From: Okapia johnstoni
Taxonomy: Eukaryota > Chordata > Mammalia > Artiodactyla > Giraffidae
Length of the DNA: 64,000 nt
NCBI GenBank assembly: GCA_024291935.2
Contig: CM044313.1
Coordinates: 80,165,001 to 80,229,000 of the forward strand
Direction: 5' to 3'
Position 1 is the first letter of the stretch, and each line of letters opens with the position of its first letter. Under the pieces are notes generated by a model. That model was not told the origin of the DNA and made no database searches. It was given only the letters and a program-made list of their open reading frames with translations. This document shows positions 1 to 11,262 of the stretch, one piece after another. The translations under genes and the position numbers were made by a program.

Positions 1-722
1 GATGAAAGTGAAAGAGGAGAGCGAAAAAGTTGGCTTAAAGCTCAACATTCAGAAAACTAGGATCATGGCATCTGGTCCCATCACTTCATGGCAAATAGAT
101 GGGGAAACAGTGGAAACAGTGTCAGACTTTATTTTGGGGGGCTCCAAAATCACTGCAGATGGTGATTGCAGCCATGAAATTAAAAGATGCTTACTCCTTG
201 GAAGGACAGTTATGACCAACCTAGATAGCATATTAAAAAGCAGAGACATTACTTTGCCAACAAAGGTCCGTCTAGTGAAGGGTATGGTTTTTCCAGTAGT
301 CATTTATGGATGTGAGAGTTGGATTGTGAAGAAAGCTGAGAACCAAAGAATTGATGCTTTTGAACAGTGGTGTTGGAGAAGACTCTTGAGAGTCCCTTGG
401 ACTGCAAGGAGATCCAACCAGTCCATCCTAAAGGAGATCAGTCCTGGGTGTTCATTGGAAGGACTGATGTTGAAGCTGAAACTCCCAATACTTTGGCCAC
501 CTGATGCCAAGAGTTGACTCATTGGAAAAGACCCTGATGCTGGGAAGGATTGGGGGCGGGAGGAGAAGGGGATGACAGAGGATGAGATGGCTGGATTGCA
601 TCACTGACTCGATGGACATGAGTTTGAGTGGACTCCGGGAGTTGGTGATGGACAAGGAGGCCTGGCGTGCTGCGATTCATAGGGTCACAAAGAGTTGGAC
701 ACGGCTGAGCGACTGAACTGAA
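1..722 (+). mobile_element. BovB (RTE) 3' end with C-terminal ORF2
   Basis: 3' part of a BovB LINE, cut by the window edge on the left. A frame is open from base 2 to 517 (171 codons). It encodes the region downstream of the reverse transcriptase active site, including the YGCESW block (about residue 102) and the WCWRRLLRVPWTARRS block characteristic of BovB. The frame ends by frameshift near base 490 and the element runs on to a TGAAC-repeat tail (gactgaactgaactga). It looks among the least decayed copies here, but without its 5' part it cannot be autonomous. Confidence 0.93.
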
Positions 723-723
723 C

Positions 724-776
724 TGATAAGTGATATATCATACAGGATTTGTCTTTTGCTGTGGCTTACTTCACTT
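724..776 (-). mobile_element. L1 3' UTR remnant (antisense)
   Basis: About 50 bases resemble the antisense L1 3' region (gtgatatatcatacaggatt, then ggcttacttcacttag). The BovB before it probably landed in this L1, whose other half lies outside the window. Confidence 0.5.
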
Positions 777-1736
777 AGTTCTTTATTTAACCTAGCATGT
801 AAACAGATGATGGTTAAACCTGGCAGATTTTTGTTCACAAAGGTTTTATTTGCCTGGAAGATTCGGCGTACTCTGTGTAAAGAATGCCCACAAAGCCTGT
901 TGGCCTGAGACTGTGAACCAGCATGTAATGCTCTCCAAGGTAGAAAATATATCATTAAAACATTCAGTGAACATGGGTCAGATGTTGTGTGACATCCTCG
1001 AAGTGCTCCCCACCTCAACCACATGGGATCACTTGTTAACTCAACCTGACAAGAGTTGAAGACCTTAAAATAGCCATCAGGACTCCATGGGAGAGATCCA
1101 GAAAGAATGTTTCTGACTACAGAAACATTTCAGTGAGTGTGGGCAAAGGAAGACAGCATCAGAGCCAAGGTCTTGTGCACACAGAACCTGGAGTTGCCAT
1201 GGTGCTCGCTCCCTCCTAAGAACCTTTTCCACTTAGGAAGCTTTTAAGATCTATTCCCCTTAATCATAAAAAAGAAATTTACTGGGTCAAGTTATTTTAG
1301 CCTCATTTTATTCCTTACTTCACAGAGAATTGCACTTAATCTATAAATGAGTTCTGATTTTATGAAAACTGAATATTGTAGATTGGTAGTATTGAACGTA
1401 TTAAGAGAGAGGGAAGGATTCTCTTTTAGAAGAATAATATAGTCTGAGCAGCATCTCTTGCTGATAGGCATAGAGATACCCATTAAGAAATTTTCTGCTT
1501 AGAAATGTTTCTGAATTTAATGGTTCCACTAAACAATTCAAAATTAATACAAGCACACAGCATCTATCCCCCACAACCTTACTAAAATTAAGTGTGCCAA
1601 ATCATCCTTCTTGCTGTTACTTCACCAGCTAGAAGGTATAGCTCACCTTGTATTAGACTAACTTGACTTAATTAAAGGGTATATCTCACCCTTGTGTTAG
1701 ACCAGCTTAACTTGTGTTAAACTAATAGGTAGACCT
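777..1736. other. No gene seen; unassigned sequence
   Basis: Nothing recognised. The only open frames are a 69-codon frame at 850-1059 and a 63-codon frame on the other strand, with no splice context or coding character. Around 1640-1730 the motif tgttagac(t/c)a-nctta recurs three times, a short AT-rich imperfect repeat. Confidence 0.5.
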
Positions 1737-2536
1737 AATGCCTGACTCAGATATGCAGATGATACCACCCTAATGGCAGAAAGTAAAGAGGAACAAAAGA
1801 GCCTCTTGATGTAGGTGAAAGAGGAGAGTGAAAAAGCTGGCTTAAACTCAACATTCAAAAAATGAAGATCATGGCATCCGGTCCCATCACTTCATGGCAA
1901 ATAGAGACGAAAAATGTAAACAGTGACAGACTTTATTTTCTTGGGCTCCAATATCACGGCGGACAGTGACTTCAGCCATGAAATTAAAAGACTCTTGCTC
2001 TTTGGAAGAAAAGCTATGACCAACCTAGAGAGTGTATTAAAAAGCAAAGACATCACTTTGCCAACAAAGTCCCATCTAGTCGAAGCTATGGTTTTTCCAG
2101 TAGTCATGTATGGATGTGAGAGTTGAATCATAGAGAAGGCTGATTGCCAAAGAATTGATGCTTTCCAATTGTGGTGCTGGAGAAGACTCTTGAGAGTCCC
2201 TTGGGCAGTAAGAAGATCAAACTAGTCAATTTTAAAGGAAATGAACCCTGAATATTCATTGGAAGGGCTGATGCTGAAACTGAAGCTCCAATACATTGGC
2301 CACCTGATACAAAAAGCCGACTCATTGGAAAAGACCTTGATACTGGGAAATATTGAAGGCAGGCGGAAAAGAGGACGACAGAGAATGAAATGGTTGGGTG
2401 ACGCCATTAACTCATTGGAGATGAGTAAACTCCAGGAGATAGTGAAAAACAGGGAAGCCTGGCGTGCTGCAGTGCATGGAGTCATAAAGAGTCAGACACA
2501 ACTGAGCGACTAAAAAACAACAACAAATGCCTGACT
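1737..2536 (+). mobile_element. 5'-truncated BovB with 11-bp target-site duplication
   Basis: BovB body 1748-2525 between perfect direct repeats aatgcctgact at 1737-1747 and 2526-2536. The body begins just before the YADD active-site codons (1752-1763) and ends in a short A/AAC-rich tail. ORF2 is broken by several stops and indels (for example a TGA after the GCES block near 2127). This is a textbook target-primed insertion: truncated 5', intact 3' end, duplicated target. Confidence 0.93.
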
Positions 2537-3059
2537 AGTTAATGCCATAATTATTAATCATGACTTTGATAAATCCTAGTCCCTAAAGAGATCACTCTTG
2601 GCCAGTGGCATTCCAATGTAAATATTGTCAACAGATGTTATCTGGCTGGTCATTGGACCTTCAACTACATATACCAGTACAAATATTAGGACAAATTGTC
2701 ATATTTATGGAACCTCAAGAATAAACATTTTAGGATTTAACTGAATATGCTTCTCAGTGCTTTTTCTCAAGGACATGGTAATCAATGACATATTCTTAAA
2801 TACCTACCATCTGCTGCTGCTCTCAGAAACATCTTCAGTCTTGAATGAAGGAGGTAGGTGATACATACTTGCTTTTAAAAATTAACTGTACAGCAACAAT
2901 ATTAACTCTATTGCACAGGTATGCAATAAATGTCCAAATGAGAAGTATAGAGGAGTTCCATATGAAGTCAGTGTGTGGTCCCCAGTGCTCCCTAAGCACT
3001 TACAATGATAGAAGGTTCTTCATCTGTTCATTTGCCTGTAATTATACCACCGTGGTGGA
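2537..3059. other. No gene seen; unassigned sequence
   Basis: AT-rich unassigned sequence. A 99-codon frame starting at 2845 runs into the L2 fragment that follows and has no family resemblance, so I do not call it coding. Confidence 0.5.
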
Positions 3060-3146
3060 CCAGAAGCTCCATGAGAGCAAGTCCTATATCTCTACTATTA
3101 TCACGTCTGTTCTATTCACCTGGCCTGTAACTAGCAATCAGTAAAA
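3060..3146 (+). mobile_element. L2 3' end fragment (old)
   Basis: Decayed match to the L2 3' end: the 'agaagctccatgagagcaag' block, then a pyrimidine-rich stretch, then 'caatcagtaaa' in place of the usual tail. Assigned by eye. Confidence 0.55.
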
Positions 3147-4606
3147 GACTGTCGCGTGGCTGAAGATCCACAGAGAAGTAAACATTGAGGGATGGGCCAG
3201 ATTTTAACACATGAAACTTTAATGGCAGGATGAACTTATGAGCCAAATCAGGAAGCAAGGATTAGCACGTCAAATATATCCCGTCACTTTCTCGGCAAAC
3301 CTTTGCAGCTCCCTCACTGTGTGCTAGATAGAAACTGTGTGGGTAGTATGGGTACCAAGGGGAAGAAAAAACCATCCCTGTGGACAGAGGAGAGATTTTT
3401 GAGACCAGCCTGAGTGGTGTGAGGTGGGCCGGGGCTGACTGGGAGAAACAGTGCTGCAAGGAGTAGAGTTCATAGGTGAGAAGAGCCTTGAGGTCTTTGT
3501 CCTGAGAATAGTGAAAGCCAGCAACCAGTTTTAAGCTAAGAACGATTGAAAGGTCATTGGAAAGGTCCTAGGAATTCTTATGGCATCCTTGCTAAGAGAC
3601 AGCTCGTCACTGATGGAAACTTTAGCCAGGATGCACACACTTTAAGAAGTGCTATCTCAAAACTTTCAGTGAGATATTTATTCACACAATTAGAATTTTC
3701 AGGGCTGGGTTGTATTTGCACTTTTTATTTCATTTTTACTTAACCAGTATGTTAACAGTGATTGGTAATGTTTTTGTAAATGTAGCTTGTTTCTTTAAAT
3801 ACGATATTTCTAAGATTTGGTGCATTGTTAAAATGTGGTTTTAATATATTCATAGACAAAAGTCTTTTCCAACAGATCATACTATCATTTCATAATATAA
3901 TTCAATGGAATAATGAAACTTTCATCATAGAGCAAACTTTGCTAGGATTCATCTGCTCCTTTACATTTAAGTAAAGTCAGACATTGGAACAACTAACATC
4001 AGTAACTAAAGCACCTCTTCCCTGTGCTGGTTTCTATGGAACATACAATGAACATTTTGCATTTTGTATAGGCAACCAGATTTTAGCAATGTATATCCTG
4101 GTTGCAAGCTAGTTCCTTCACAAGCCACATAACTATCTTCAAACCCCATAAATCATGAAAACTATAGCTTAGATGGCACAGATGGCTGACTCTCGGTGTC
4201 TATGGTATGTGAAAGCCAAACATATATGGTTTCTAAGGGCAAGTGGTAAGATGAAGATTTAGTTCCTTCATATATATCATCTTTCCTGATGGCTTATTTT
4301 GCAACTGAGCAGCAAAAATCTGGTTTCAAAAAAGTTTACATCTATTATTACTGCTGAAAGTCTAGAAAGCTTATTATTTTAGTGATCTCTTTTAAAAAAT
4401 TTGAATGAGGCTCGAAACTTCTAATCCAATTCTGAAAATATAAAGAAATATTATATTGTAAAAAGAAAAATAACAAGAAAGTAACCTGTGATACAGTATT
4501 ATTAGCTAAAGTACAGATTTGTTCAAATGTCACAAAATTTTATACTAGTCCATTATTTGTTTTCATACCTTACTCAAGATTCCACATTGTATTTACTTGC
4601 ATTGAG
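3147..4606. other. No gene seen; 1.46 kb unassigned
   Basis: No recognised element. Open frames do not exceed 66 codons on either strand. The right half (3700-4600) is strongly AT-rich with homopolymer runs, and 3150-3540 is of more average composition. Confidence 0.5.
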
Positions 4607-4775
4607 CAGCTTCAGCTGCATACAACAAATTCTGATAAATTCTCTTTTCATTTTTATTATTACAAATATTTTCTAATTGTCATATCTTCATAGGCTTCTT
4701 AGATACACTCCTCATTTAAAAGTGGACATTTAATTTCCAAATACATGGGGTTTTTTAAGTATCCTTCACATTAAT
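4607..4775 (-). mobile_element. Old L1 ORF2 fragment (antisense)
   Basis: Matches antisense old L1: cagctgcatacaacaaattc, tattttctaattgtcatatc, then tttaatttccaaatacatgg, in the expected order. It is interrupted on the right by the Bov-tA at 4789. Confidence 0.65.
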
Positions 4776-4994
4776 TTCTCATTTAAATGGTAAAGAATCT
4801 GCCTGCAATGCAGGAGACTCGAGTTTGATCCCTGGGTCTGGAAGATCCCCTGGGGAAGGGAATGTCTACCTACTCCAGTAATCCTGACTGGAGAATTCCA
4901 TGGACAGAGGAGCCTGGTGAGCTACAGTCCCCGGGGTCACAAAGAGTCGAACATGACCGAGCAACTGACACTTCATTTCACTTCTCATTTAAAT
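4776..4994 (+). mobile_element. Bov-tA SINE with 13-bp target-site duplication
   Basis: Perfect repeats ttctcatttaaat at 4776-4788 and 4982-4994 bracket a SINE body 4789-4981. The first bases of the family (gggcttccctggtggctcag) are missing, so the copy is 5'-truncated inside the tRNA-like A box. The rest is complete: gcaatgcagga, gaagatcccctgg, agaattccatggacagagga, and the 3' gtcacaaagagtcg block. Confidence 0.95.
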
Positions 4995-5105
4995 ACTTTC
5001 TTCTCTGCAATCACCCTCTGTGTTTTTTCAGTCTTTTAACCTTCTTGAGGCTTTCAATGGCTAAGTCAAAGATCTCTCTAGGTAAATGTCACATTACACT
5101 TGAAA

Positions 5106-5500
5106 ATATGGGGGTTATTTTCAGATATGTTTTAATATTGATTTCTGCCATAATTCCATAGTGATAAGAGAACAGACTCTGTATGATTTCTAAACTTTTA
5201 GACCATGAAATTTTTGCACCCTGTTTTATGTCCCTAGGTATGTTACAGTGTCTCCTGGTTTACAGTCTATGAGAACTTGATTAGGATTTGTACCCTACTC
5301 ATGTGTGAAAATTATATAAATCTTAAATATGTTGATTCATAGTGCTTTTCAAGTCTACTGTAGCTTTTTGCTTTTCTGTCTATTCATTGTAATAACTTTT
5401 GAGAGTTTGATATTGAAACTCCAACTAAAAATCTTAATTTATCTACTTAAAAAAACAATTATAATACATAGTGAAACTGTATGTAACTTTGTTCTCTATT
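5106..5500 (-). mobile_element. Old L1 ORF2 fragment (antisense)
   Basis: Long, diverged antisense L1 match: 'gggttattttcagatatg', 'attgatttctgccataattc', 'gaacagactctgtatgattt', 'ttcaagtctactgtagc' and 'attgaaactccaactaaaa' in consensus order. It partly re-covers L1 sequence already present at 4607-4775, so either two insertions or a duplication is involved. Confidence 0.65.
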
Positions 5501-5574
5501 TTCCATGTCCTCTGTAAATGTGCTGTCATACTTTCACAATTTAAAAAATAAAAAAAAATTTTTTAAATGTTAAA

Positions 5575-6195
5575 CTTAGAACAATACAAAGACAAATAAC
5601 CCAATTTTAAAAATAGACAAAGATGATATAGGGGCTTCCCCGGTGGCTCAGCGATCAAGAATCTCCCAGCAGTACAGGAGCTGCAGGAGATGTGGGTTCA
5701 ATCCCAGGGTTGGGAAGATCCCCTGGAGGAGGGCATGGCAACCCGTTCCAGTATTATTGCCCAGAAAATCCCATGGATAGAGGGGCCTGATGGGCTACAG
5801 TCTATAGGGTCACAAAGAGTTGGACACAACTAATGCAACTTAGCATACATGCACGCACTATGACATCGGTGAACCTCAAAGATATTATGCAAAGTGAAAG
5901 TATCCAATCACAAAATACCATGTATTTACTAGTTCTATTTGTATAAAATGTCCAGAATAGATAAATAGAGACAAAAAGTAGATTACTGGTTGCCAGAAGC
6001 TGGTGGGAGAGGGTAATGGGGGGTGACTGTTGATGTTTCAGGGTTTCTTTTGGTTGTGACAAAAATGTCCTGAAATTGATTATAGTGATGAATGCTGAAC
6101 CTTGAGAACATACCAAAAAAAAAAAAAAGTGACTTGTGTACTTTAAAAAGGTGAATTTTGTGATATGTGAGTTCTTCTTCATTTAAAAAATTAAA
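5575..6195 (+). mobile_element. Old L1 3' end, split by a SINE
   Basis: L1 sense sequence 5575-5631 (acaaataacccaattttaaa) resumes after the Bov-tA at 5858 and runs through the 3' UTR: aaatgtccagaatagataaa, gattactggttgccagaagc, then gtgacttgtgtactttaaaa and an A-rich tail near 6190. An A-run at about 6116-6128 sits inside it. The SINE insertion is later than the L1. Confidence 0.85.
5632..5857 (+). mobile_element. Full-length Bov-tA SINE inside L1
   Basis: Starts with the family's 5' end (ggggcttccccggtggctca) and runs through ggttgggaagatcccctgga to cacaaagagttggacacaac. The tRNA-like B box is recognisable (gttcaatcc). I could not find a clean target duplication. Confidence 0.93.
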
Positions 6196-6423
6196 AAAGG
6201 TTAAAAAAGATGAAATTTGGAAGTGATGGTTTCTGAAGCAGATGAGCATTTAGTGAAATTCTTGGTTTGGAGGAAAGCCTTGAAAAAATGTAATTGGGAG
6301 AAGTTGTAAACAAAGAGATGGTTTCATCAAAGAAGATTGAGAAAGAATTCTATGATAACAAGAGATGGTACATAGGGAGACTAAGTTGAGGTTTATGAAA
6401 ACAATCAGGCAGATTACATGAAG

Positions 6424-6500
6424 AGGGTGTATGTGTGTATTTGAAATATATATGTACATATATAATATTATACAGTAGATATTATAGTATATAATTTATG
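6424..6500. repeat. AT-rich low-complexity tract with 18-bp palindrome
   Basis: Alternating purine-pyrimidine sequence containing a perfect 18-base palindrome, tatatatgtacatatata, at 6447-6464, followed by more TA-rich sequence. Confidence 0.8.
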
Positions 6501-7110
6501 TATGTATTCACATGGGGGAAATTCTCAAATAATATACCACCAAGTGTAAACAGGAGTTGCCCCTGTTTAGTGGGATTTCAGGTGATTTAAATCCTTTTCT
6601 TCCTTTTACTTCTCAGCATCCTCTTACTTTGTGTATATGATCATAGAGAAATAGTTAAACAGGAAGGACGAAAAAATGAGTGTTGAAGAGCATTGTTTGA
6701 GAAAGTGCACTCTCTGTTCAGACGAGGAAATTAGGGGCAGTTTTTGAAGTCTTACTGACAAATAATATTCCCATTGCGAAGACGTGTCTTTGTGTTGGGA
6801 GAAAAGAGAGAAAGGTGTGCAACACTGCAGAAAATTTTGGCATGGTATGGCCTCTGAAATGCTGATGCTTAAAAGACTTGTTCTTAGTAACTCTGGAAGC
6901 AAAGCATACAAAAGGCTTTTTCTCCTTGATTCACAGATTCTCCCTTGGGTTGAGGCACCTACATGTGTATTCTACATCAATCACTAGATATTGGGCTTAT
7001 GACAGATCTATTTATTCACCTATCTTTAATCTTGATTATTTCTACAAGGCAGTTGACACCTAAAAGTAATGGCAATTAACTTATTAAGTCGTAAGATAAC
7101 TTTACAATCA
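6501..7110. other. No gene seen; unassigned sequence
   Basis: No element recognised. Overlapping frames of 95, 67 and 61 codons (6624-7063) carry no recognisable motif. Confidence 0.5.
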
Positions 7111-7114
7111 TCCT

Positions 7115-7235
7115 TAAGATTATACATGTGCCAGGCCTTGTGCCTGAGCTAAGCATCTATCAGGGATCTGACTGAGCCAGACCCCTTCTTGCATCTCTGG
7201 GCTTGCAGTCTAGTCAGGCAGGGGCCAGGAAAGAG
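7115..7235 (-). mobile_element. L2 3' end fragment (antisense)
   Basis: 'catgtgccaggccttgtgcc' followed by 'gggcttgcagtctagtcagg' matches the antisense L2 3' end layout, heavily diverged. Confidence 0.5.
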
Positions 7236-7239
7236 CTGG

Positions 7240-8548
7240 TCCAGGTATGGCAAGTCCCACAGGCTTTGTGGAGCTCAGGGTGGGGCTCTTACCTATTCTC
7301 TCCGGTCTGAAGGCAGAAACAAAATCCTTGTCTTGGAGGAGTTCCCGAGAGTAAAGTCAAGTTGGCAAATCGCAAAACAGGTTGTGGAAACAAGGGCCTG
7401 GTCAGACAGTAGGAGCAAAGAGATGGAGCCCAAACAGAGTGGCTTGAATATAGGGTGGAGGAATAGGGCTCCCTGGAAAAGGATGTGGAAGACAGAGAGT
7501 GACAGTGGTTGGAGCAAAATGGCCACATCTCTGCATTTGGGCCTGGCTTTGAGCTAGAGAAGGTTCACTGCAGCATTGTAAGAAAAAAATGAGGGAAACA
7601 CCCATCAACAGGAATGAACAAGTTAACTGGGGTGAAGGAGGGAGGAGGATTCAAATCATCATGGATTAATGAATAAAACCAGAGCAGCATGTATCAACGT
7701 AAGAAATGAAGAAGGAACAGCAAACAACTGCCCGTAAAAGGGACGCGCAGCAACAATCATCTCTTTCTTTCGCATTTCTTTCATTATTTGTTTGCTGATA
7801 CAGCAGTTGACGTGTCTTTCTGTTGAACGTGACCCGTCTTTTTGTAGCGGTAAGAGGCAGAAAAGTTTCAGTTGCCAAAAATAAAAGAGAAACTGGGAAC
7901 AATGCAACTTCTGAACTAGAAGGTCACTCTTGCTAGCAGTGACCTTTGAGGAAGGCAAGGTTCTGCATTTTGTTTTCCAATTTTTGTTCCTTAAATAATG
8001 GTCATGGACTTCAGGCCAGTCTTGCCCTTTGAATTCTTAAATGATTCTGCCAGATCCCTTAGAATTGCATTGTGCAGGGTCCAGCAGACCTGCTTGGGCT
8101 GTTTCTCCTTCACTGGAATGACTCTCCCTAGGGAACCACATCAAAGCTAAGGAAGAGAAAAGGCAGGTGATGAATGGACCCTCTGGCTAAAATCATAATT
8201 GTGTTTTGTCTGCCTGTCACCCCACCACCACAGTGAAGGATTTCTAGATTGTAAGAGGCCCTCATAAAGATGAACCCACCCCTGGAAGATACTGAATTTT
8301 ATCAGCTAACATCTATGTGGACGTCCCTAGAGATCAAGACCTTTATAAATAAACCACAGAGGGGATGGAGGTTGGGGATGGGAGAAGGATAGGAAACAGA
8401 ATAAGAACAAAAAGGGCAACAAGTGTGTGGGCAAAGAATGGGAATAAGATGTGCTTCACCACCAGTCAAGTTTTGTCAAGGCTCATGTTTCTGAGACCAT
8501 TTTAAGAACAATCGCAACAATGAACAAAAGCAGCCAAGTCAAATGTAT
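7240..8548. other. No gene seen; possible L1 trace at 7560-7730
   Basis: A 122-codon frame at 7189-7557 starts inside the L2 fragment and has low-complexity, non-conserved-looking content, so I reject it as a gene. From 7560 the sequence (gttcactgcagcattgtaag, acccatcaacaggaatgaac) resembles an old sense L1 near its 3' end, but weakly. The rest is unassigned. Confidence 0.45.
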
Positions 8549-9270
8549 GTTGGTGCAGCCACTGTGAGAAACAGTATGGAGGTTCCTCAGAAAACTAAAA
8601 ATAGAATTACCATATGATCCAGCAATCCCTGGGCATATATACAAACACAACTATAATTCAAAAAACCAGATGCCACCCCTATGATCATGGCAGTACTCTT
8701 CACAATAGCCAAGACATGGAAGCAACCTAAATATCCATCAACAGATGAATGGATAAAGAAAATGTGACACCTTTATGCAGTGGAATACTGCTCAGCCATG
8801 AAAAAGAACAAAATAGTGCCATTTGCAGCAATATGGAGGCAGCTAGAGATTATCATGCTAAGTGAAGTAAGTCAGAAAGAGAAAGACAAATACCATATGA
8901 TATCACTTGTATGTGGAATATAAAACATGACACAAGTGAACCTATCTGTGAAACAGAAGCAGACTCACAGACATAGAGAACAGACTTATGGTTGCCAAGA
9001 GGAAAGGGGTTAGGGAATGGATGGAGTGAAAGGTTGGGGTAGCAGATGTAAGTTTTGATATGTGGAATGTATAAACAGCAAAGTCCTGCTGTGTAGCACA
9101 GAGAACTATAGTCAATATCCTGTGGTAAACCATTAAGGAAAAGAATATTAAAAAAGAATGTGCGTGTGTATATGTGTAACTGAATCACTTTGCTGTACAG
9201 CAGGAATTAACACGTTATAAATCAACTGTAATTCAATTAAAATACATTAAAACTGAAAGGAAAAAAAAAA
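8549..9270 (+). mobile_element. L1 3' end (sense), 0.7 kb
   Basis: Clear 5'-truncated L1: gcagccactgtgagaaacag, catatgatccagcaatccct, ttcacaatagccaagacatg, then the ruminant-type 3' UTR (aagtcctgctgtgtagcaca, ctgtacagcaggaattaaca) and an A-tail ending near 9270. Confidence 0.92.
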
Positions 9271-9272
9271 CC

Positions 9273-10676
9273 CACCTAAGCCAACAAAGAAAGATAAAAG
9301 AAATTCTAAACCCCACAGCCTAAGTATCAGAAACTTTCTTCTTATCCACAAAGGTAAAGCAACAGTGAAATTGTTACATCTTTCATAGACTTCATTCCTG
9401 AATCAGAAGTCGTTTCTGCTTCAGTAAAAATATTAACATTTTCCTGGCGACAAATCAAATCCTGTCTGTCACCCTGGAAGAGAAAGAGCTTCCAGCAGTG
9501 AAAGCAGACACCAGCCTCCACTGTGGGTTGGGGCCAGCAGGATCCACCTGGTGTGAGAAGGGACCTCTTGCTGCTGAGGGAACTGTGGGGAGAGTGGGGT
9601 GGTCCCCATGGACAGGGGCCCTGTAGGAACAGGGCAGTGTGAGGAGAGCTCGACGGTCAGGAGACTGTTCAGAACCACGGTAGATGGAGTTATCAGGATG
9701 AGAATAGTGCTAAAGGGCAGAAGGAAGCAGTGACCTTCAGTCAGCCCCAGGTGACCTTGCAGCAGAGCAACAGGGGGAAGAAATGCCCCACCCACCCCAA
9801 CCACATGCCTTCCCTCCCTCAGTCTCCTGCCAGGCCTCCCTGGGGCCAAATTCATCCTGGAATTCGGAGGACAAAAGAGTCTCGAAGCAGTCCAGATAGC
9901 CCAGGGCAGGAAGCTTTGCTTTAGCTATTCTCGAAGCATGCTCCTCACAGCTGCCCCAGTCCCTCTTGTTAAACAACTTGATGGTTATGGTTAGGGAAGA
10001 AAAATAGTTTTTGATATTGACAGAACTTATTGAGTATGTAGTGCAGCTTTGCTCGGGTGTAAAAAGCCCTGGTGTTTCAAAACACACACGTGGATGAGAT
10101 TATTTACACCGGAAACAATAAATCTTTACTTTATCAAAATGAAATTTCTCTAAAAGGTATCTCCAAGAGTGAATGGAACCAAGGGCTTATTTAGAAACTG
10201 TGATGGTCCCTAAGGAAGACATTTTAAGGAAGGCCCCTTCACCTAACACATACAATGAAATTCTAATAATATTTGAAGCTTATTCTCACCAACATGTGAT
10301 TTCCCTCAGATTCAAATTTTCAGTCTAAATCCATAGCATGCACACTGTTGCTTGTATTATAGCACATAGCACATGGTTTGTATTGTAGCACATCCATCCT
10401 ATCACTTCACTGTGGGTGAATTCTTAAACGGAACCACAACTGTGTGTTCTCAGCAGAACCACTTTACTGAGCCAAAATTTTACATTTTATAAACTTCCGT
10501 GAATCAGTTTTCCTTAGTGATATTCTGTACCACTAGGTCTTAGGAAATTTAGGGGCAGCGTCTGAAAGAGACACTCTCCCTATCGTAGAGACCAAGCTTC
10601 AGACTAAAACAAAAGGTAGCAATAGGAAACTCATGCCATAGATGAATTCAGACACATGCCTCAAGCCCTTGCATTT
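9273..10676. other. No gene proven; includes a G/C-richer island at 9440-9930
   Basis: No transposon recognised. The 9440-9930 part is distinctly richer in G and C than its surroundings and holds frames of 128 and 116 codons on the minus strand (overlapping, different phases) and 64 on plus. None has a motif I know. 9930-10676 is AT-rich and unassigned. Confidence 0.45.
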
Positions 10677-11262
10677 AGGAGTGCTAAATGCACTGTAGAT
10701 TGTGACTGCAGCCATGAAATTAAAAGGCACTTGCTCCTTGGAAGAAAAACTATGACCAACCTAGACAGCATATTAAAAAAGCAGAGAAATCACTTTGCCA
10801 ACAAAGGTCCGTCTAGTCAAGGCTATGGTTTTTCCAGTAGTCATGTATGGATGTGAGAGTTGGACCATAAAGAAAGCTGATTGCTGAAGAATTGATGCTT
10901 TTGAGCTGTGGTGTTGGAGAAGACTTTTGAGAATCCCTTGGACTGTAAGGAGATCAAACCAGTCTATCCTAAAGGAAATTAGTCCTGAATATTCATTGGA
11001 AGGACTGATGCTGAAGCTGAAACTCCAGTACTTTGGCCACCTGATGCGAAAAGCTGACTCATTGGAAAAGACCTTGATGCTAGGAAAGACTGAAGGCAGG
11101 AGGAGAAGGGGGTGACAGAGAATGAGATGGTTGGATGACATCACCAACTCGATGGACATGAGTTTGAACAAGCTCCAGGAGTAGGTGATGGACAGGGAAG
11201 CCTGACATGCTGCAGTCCGTGGGGTCACAAAGAGTCGGACCTGACTGAGTGGCTGAACTGAA
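10677..11262 (+). mobile_element. 5'-truncated BovB 3' end
   Basis: BovB from about 10690 (gactgcagccatgaaattaa) to the tail ggctgaactgaaatg at 11262. ORF2 sense is broken. A 219-codon antisense frame (10773-11432) crosses it and ends in flanking DNA. The left boundary is uncertain by about 15 bases. Confidence 0.93.

Noticed and set aside
5632..5857. tRNA gene from A and B box-like sequences in Bov-tA
   Set aside because: The boxes belong to the SINE promoter; no cloverleaf with an anticodon arm can be drawn and the copy is embedded in SINE sequence.
7189..7557. 122-codon frame near an L2 fragment
   Set aside because: Starts in repeat-derived DNA. Overlapping minus-strand frames of 77-79 codons are equally open, and there is no motif or splice context.
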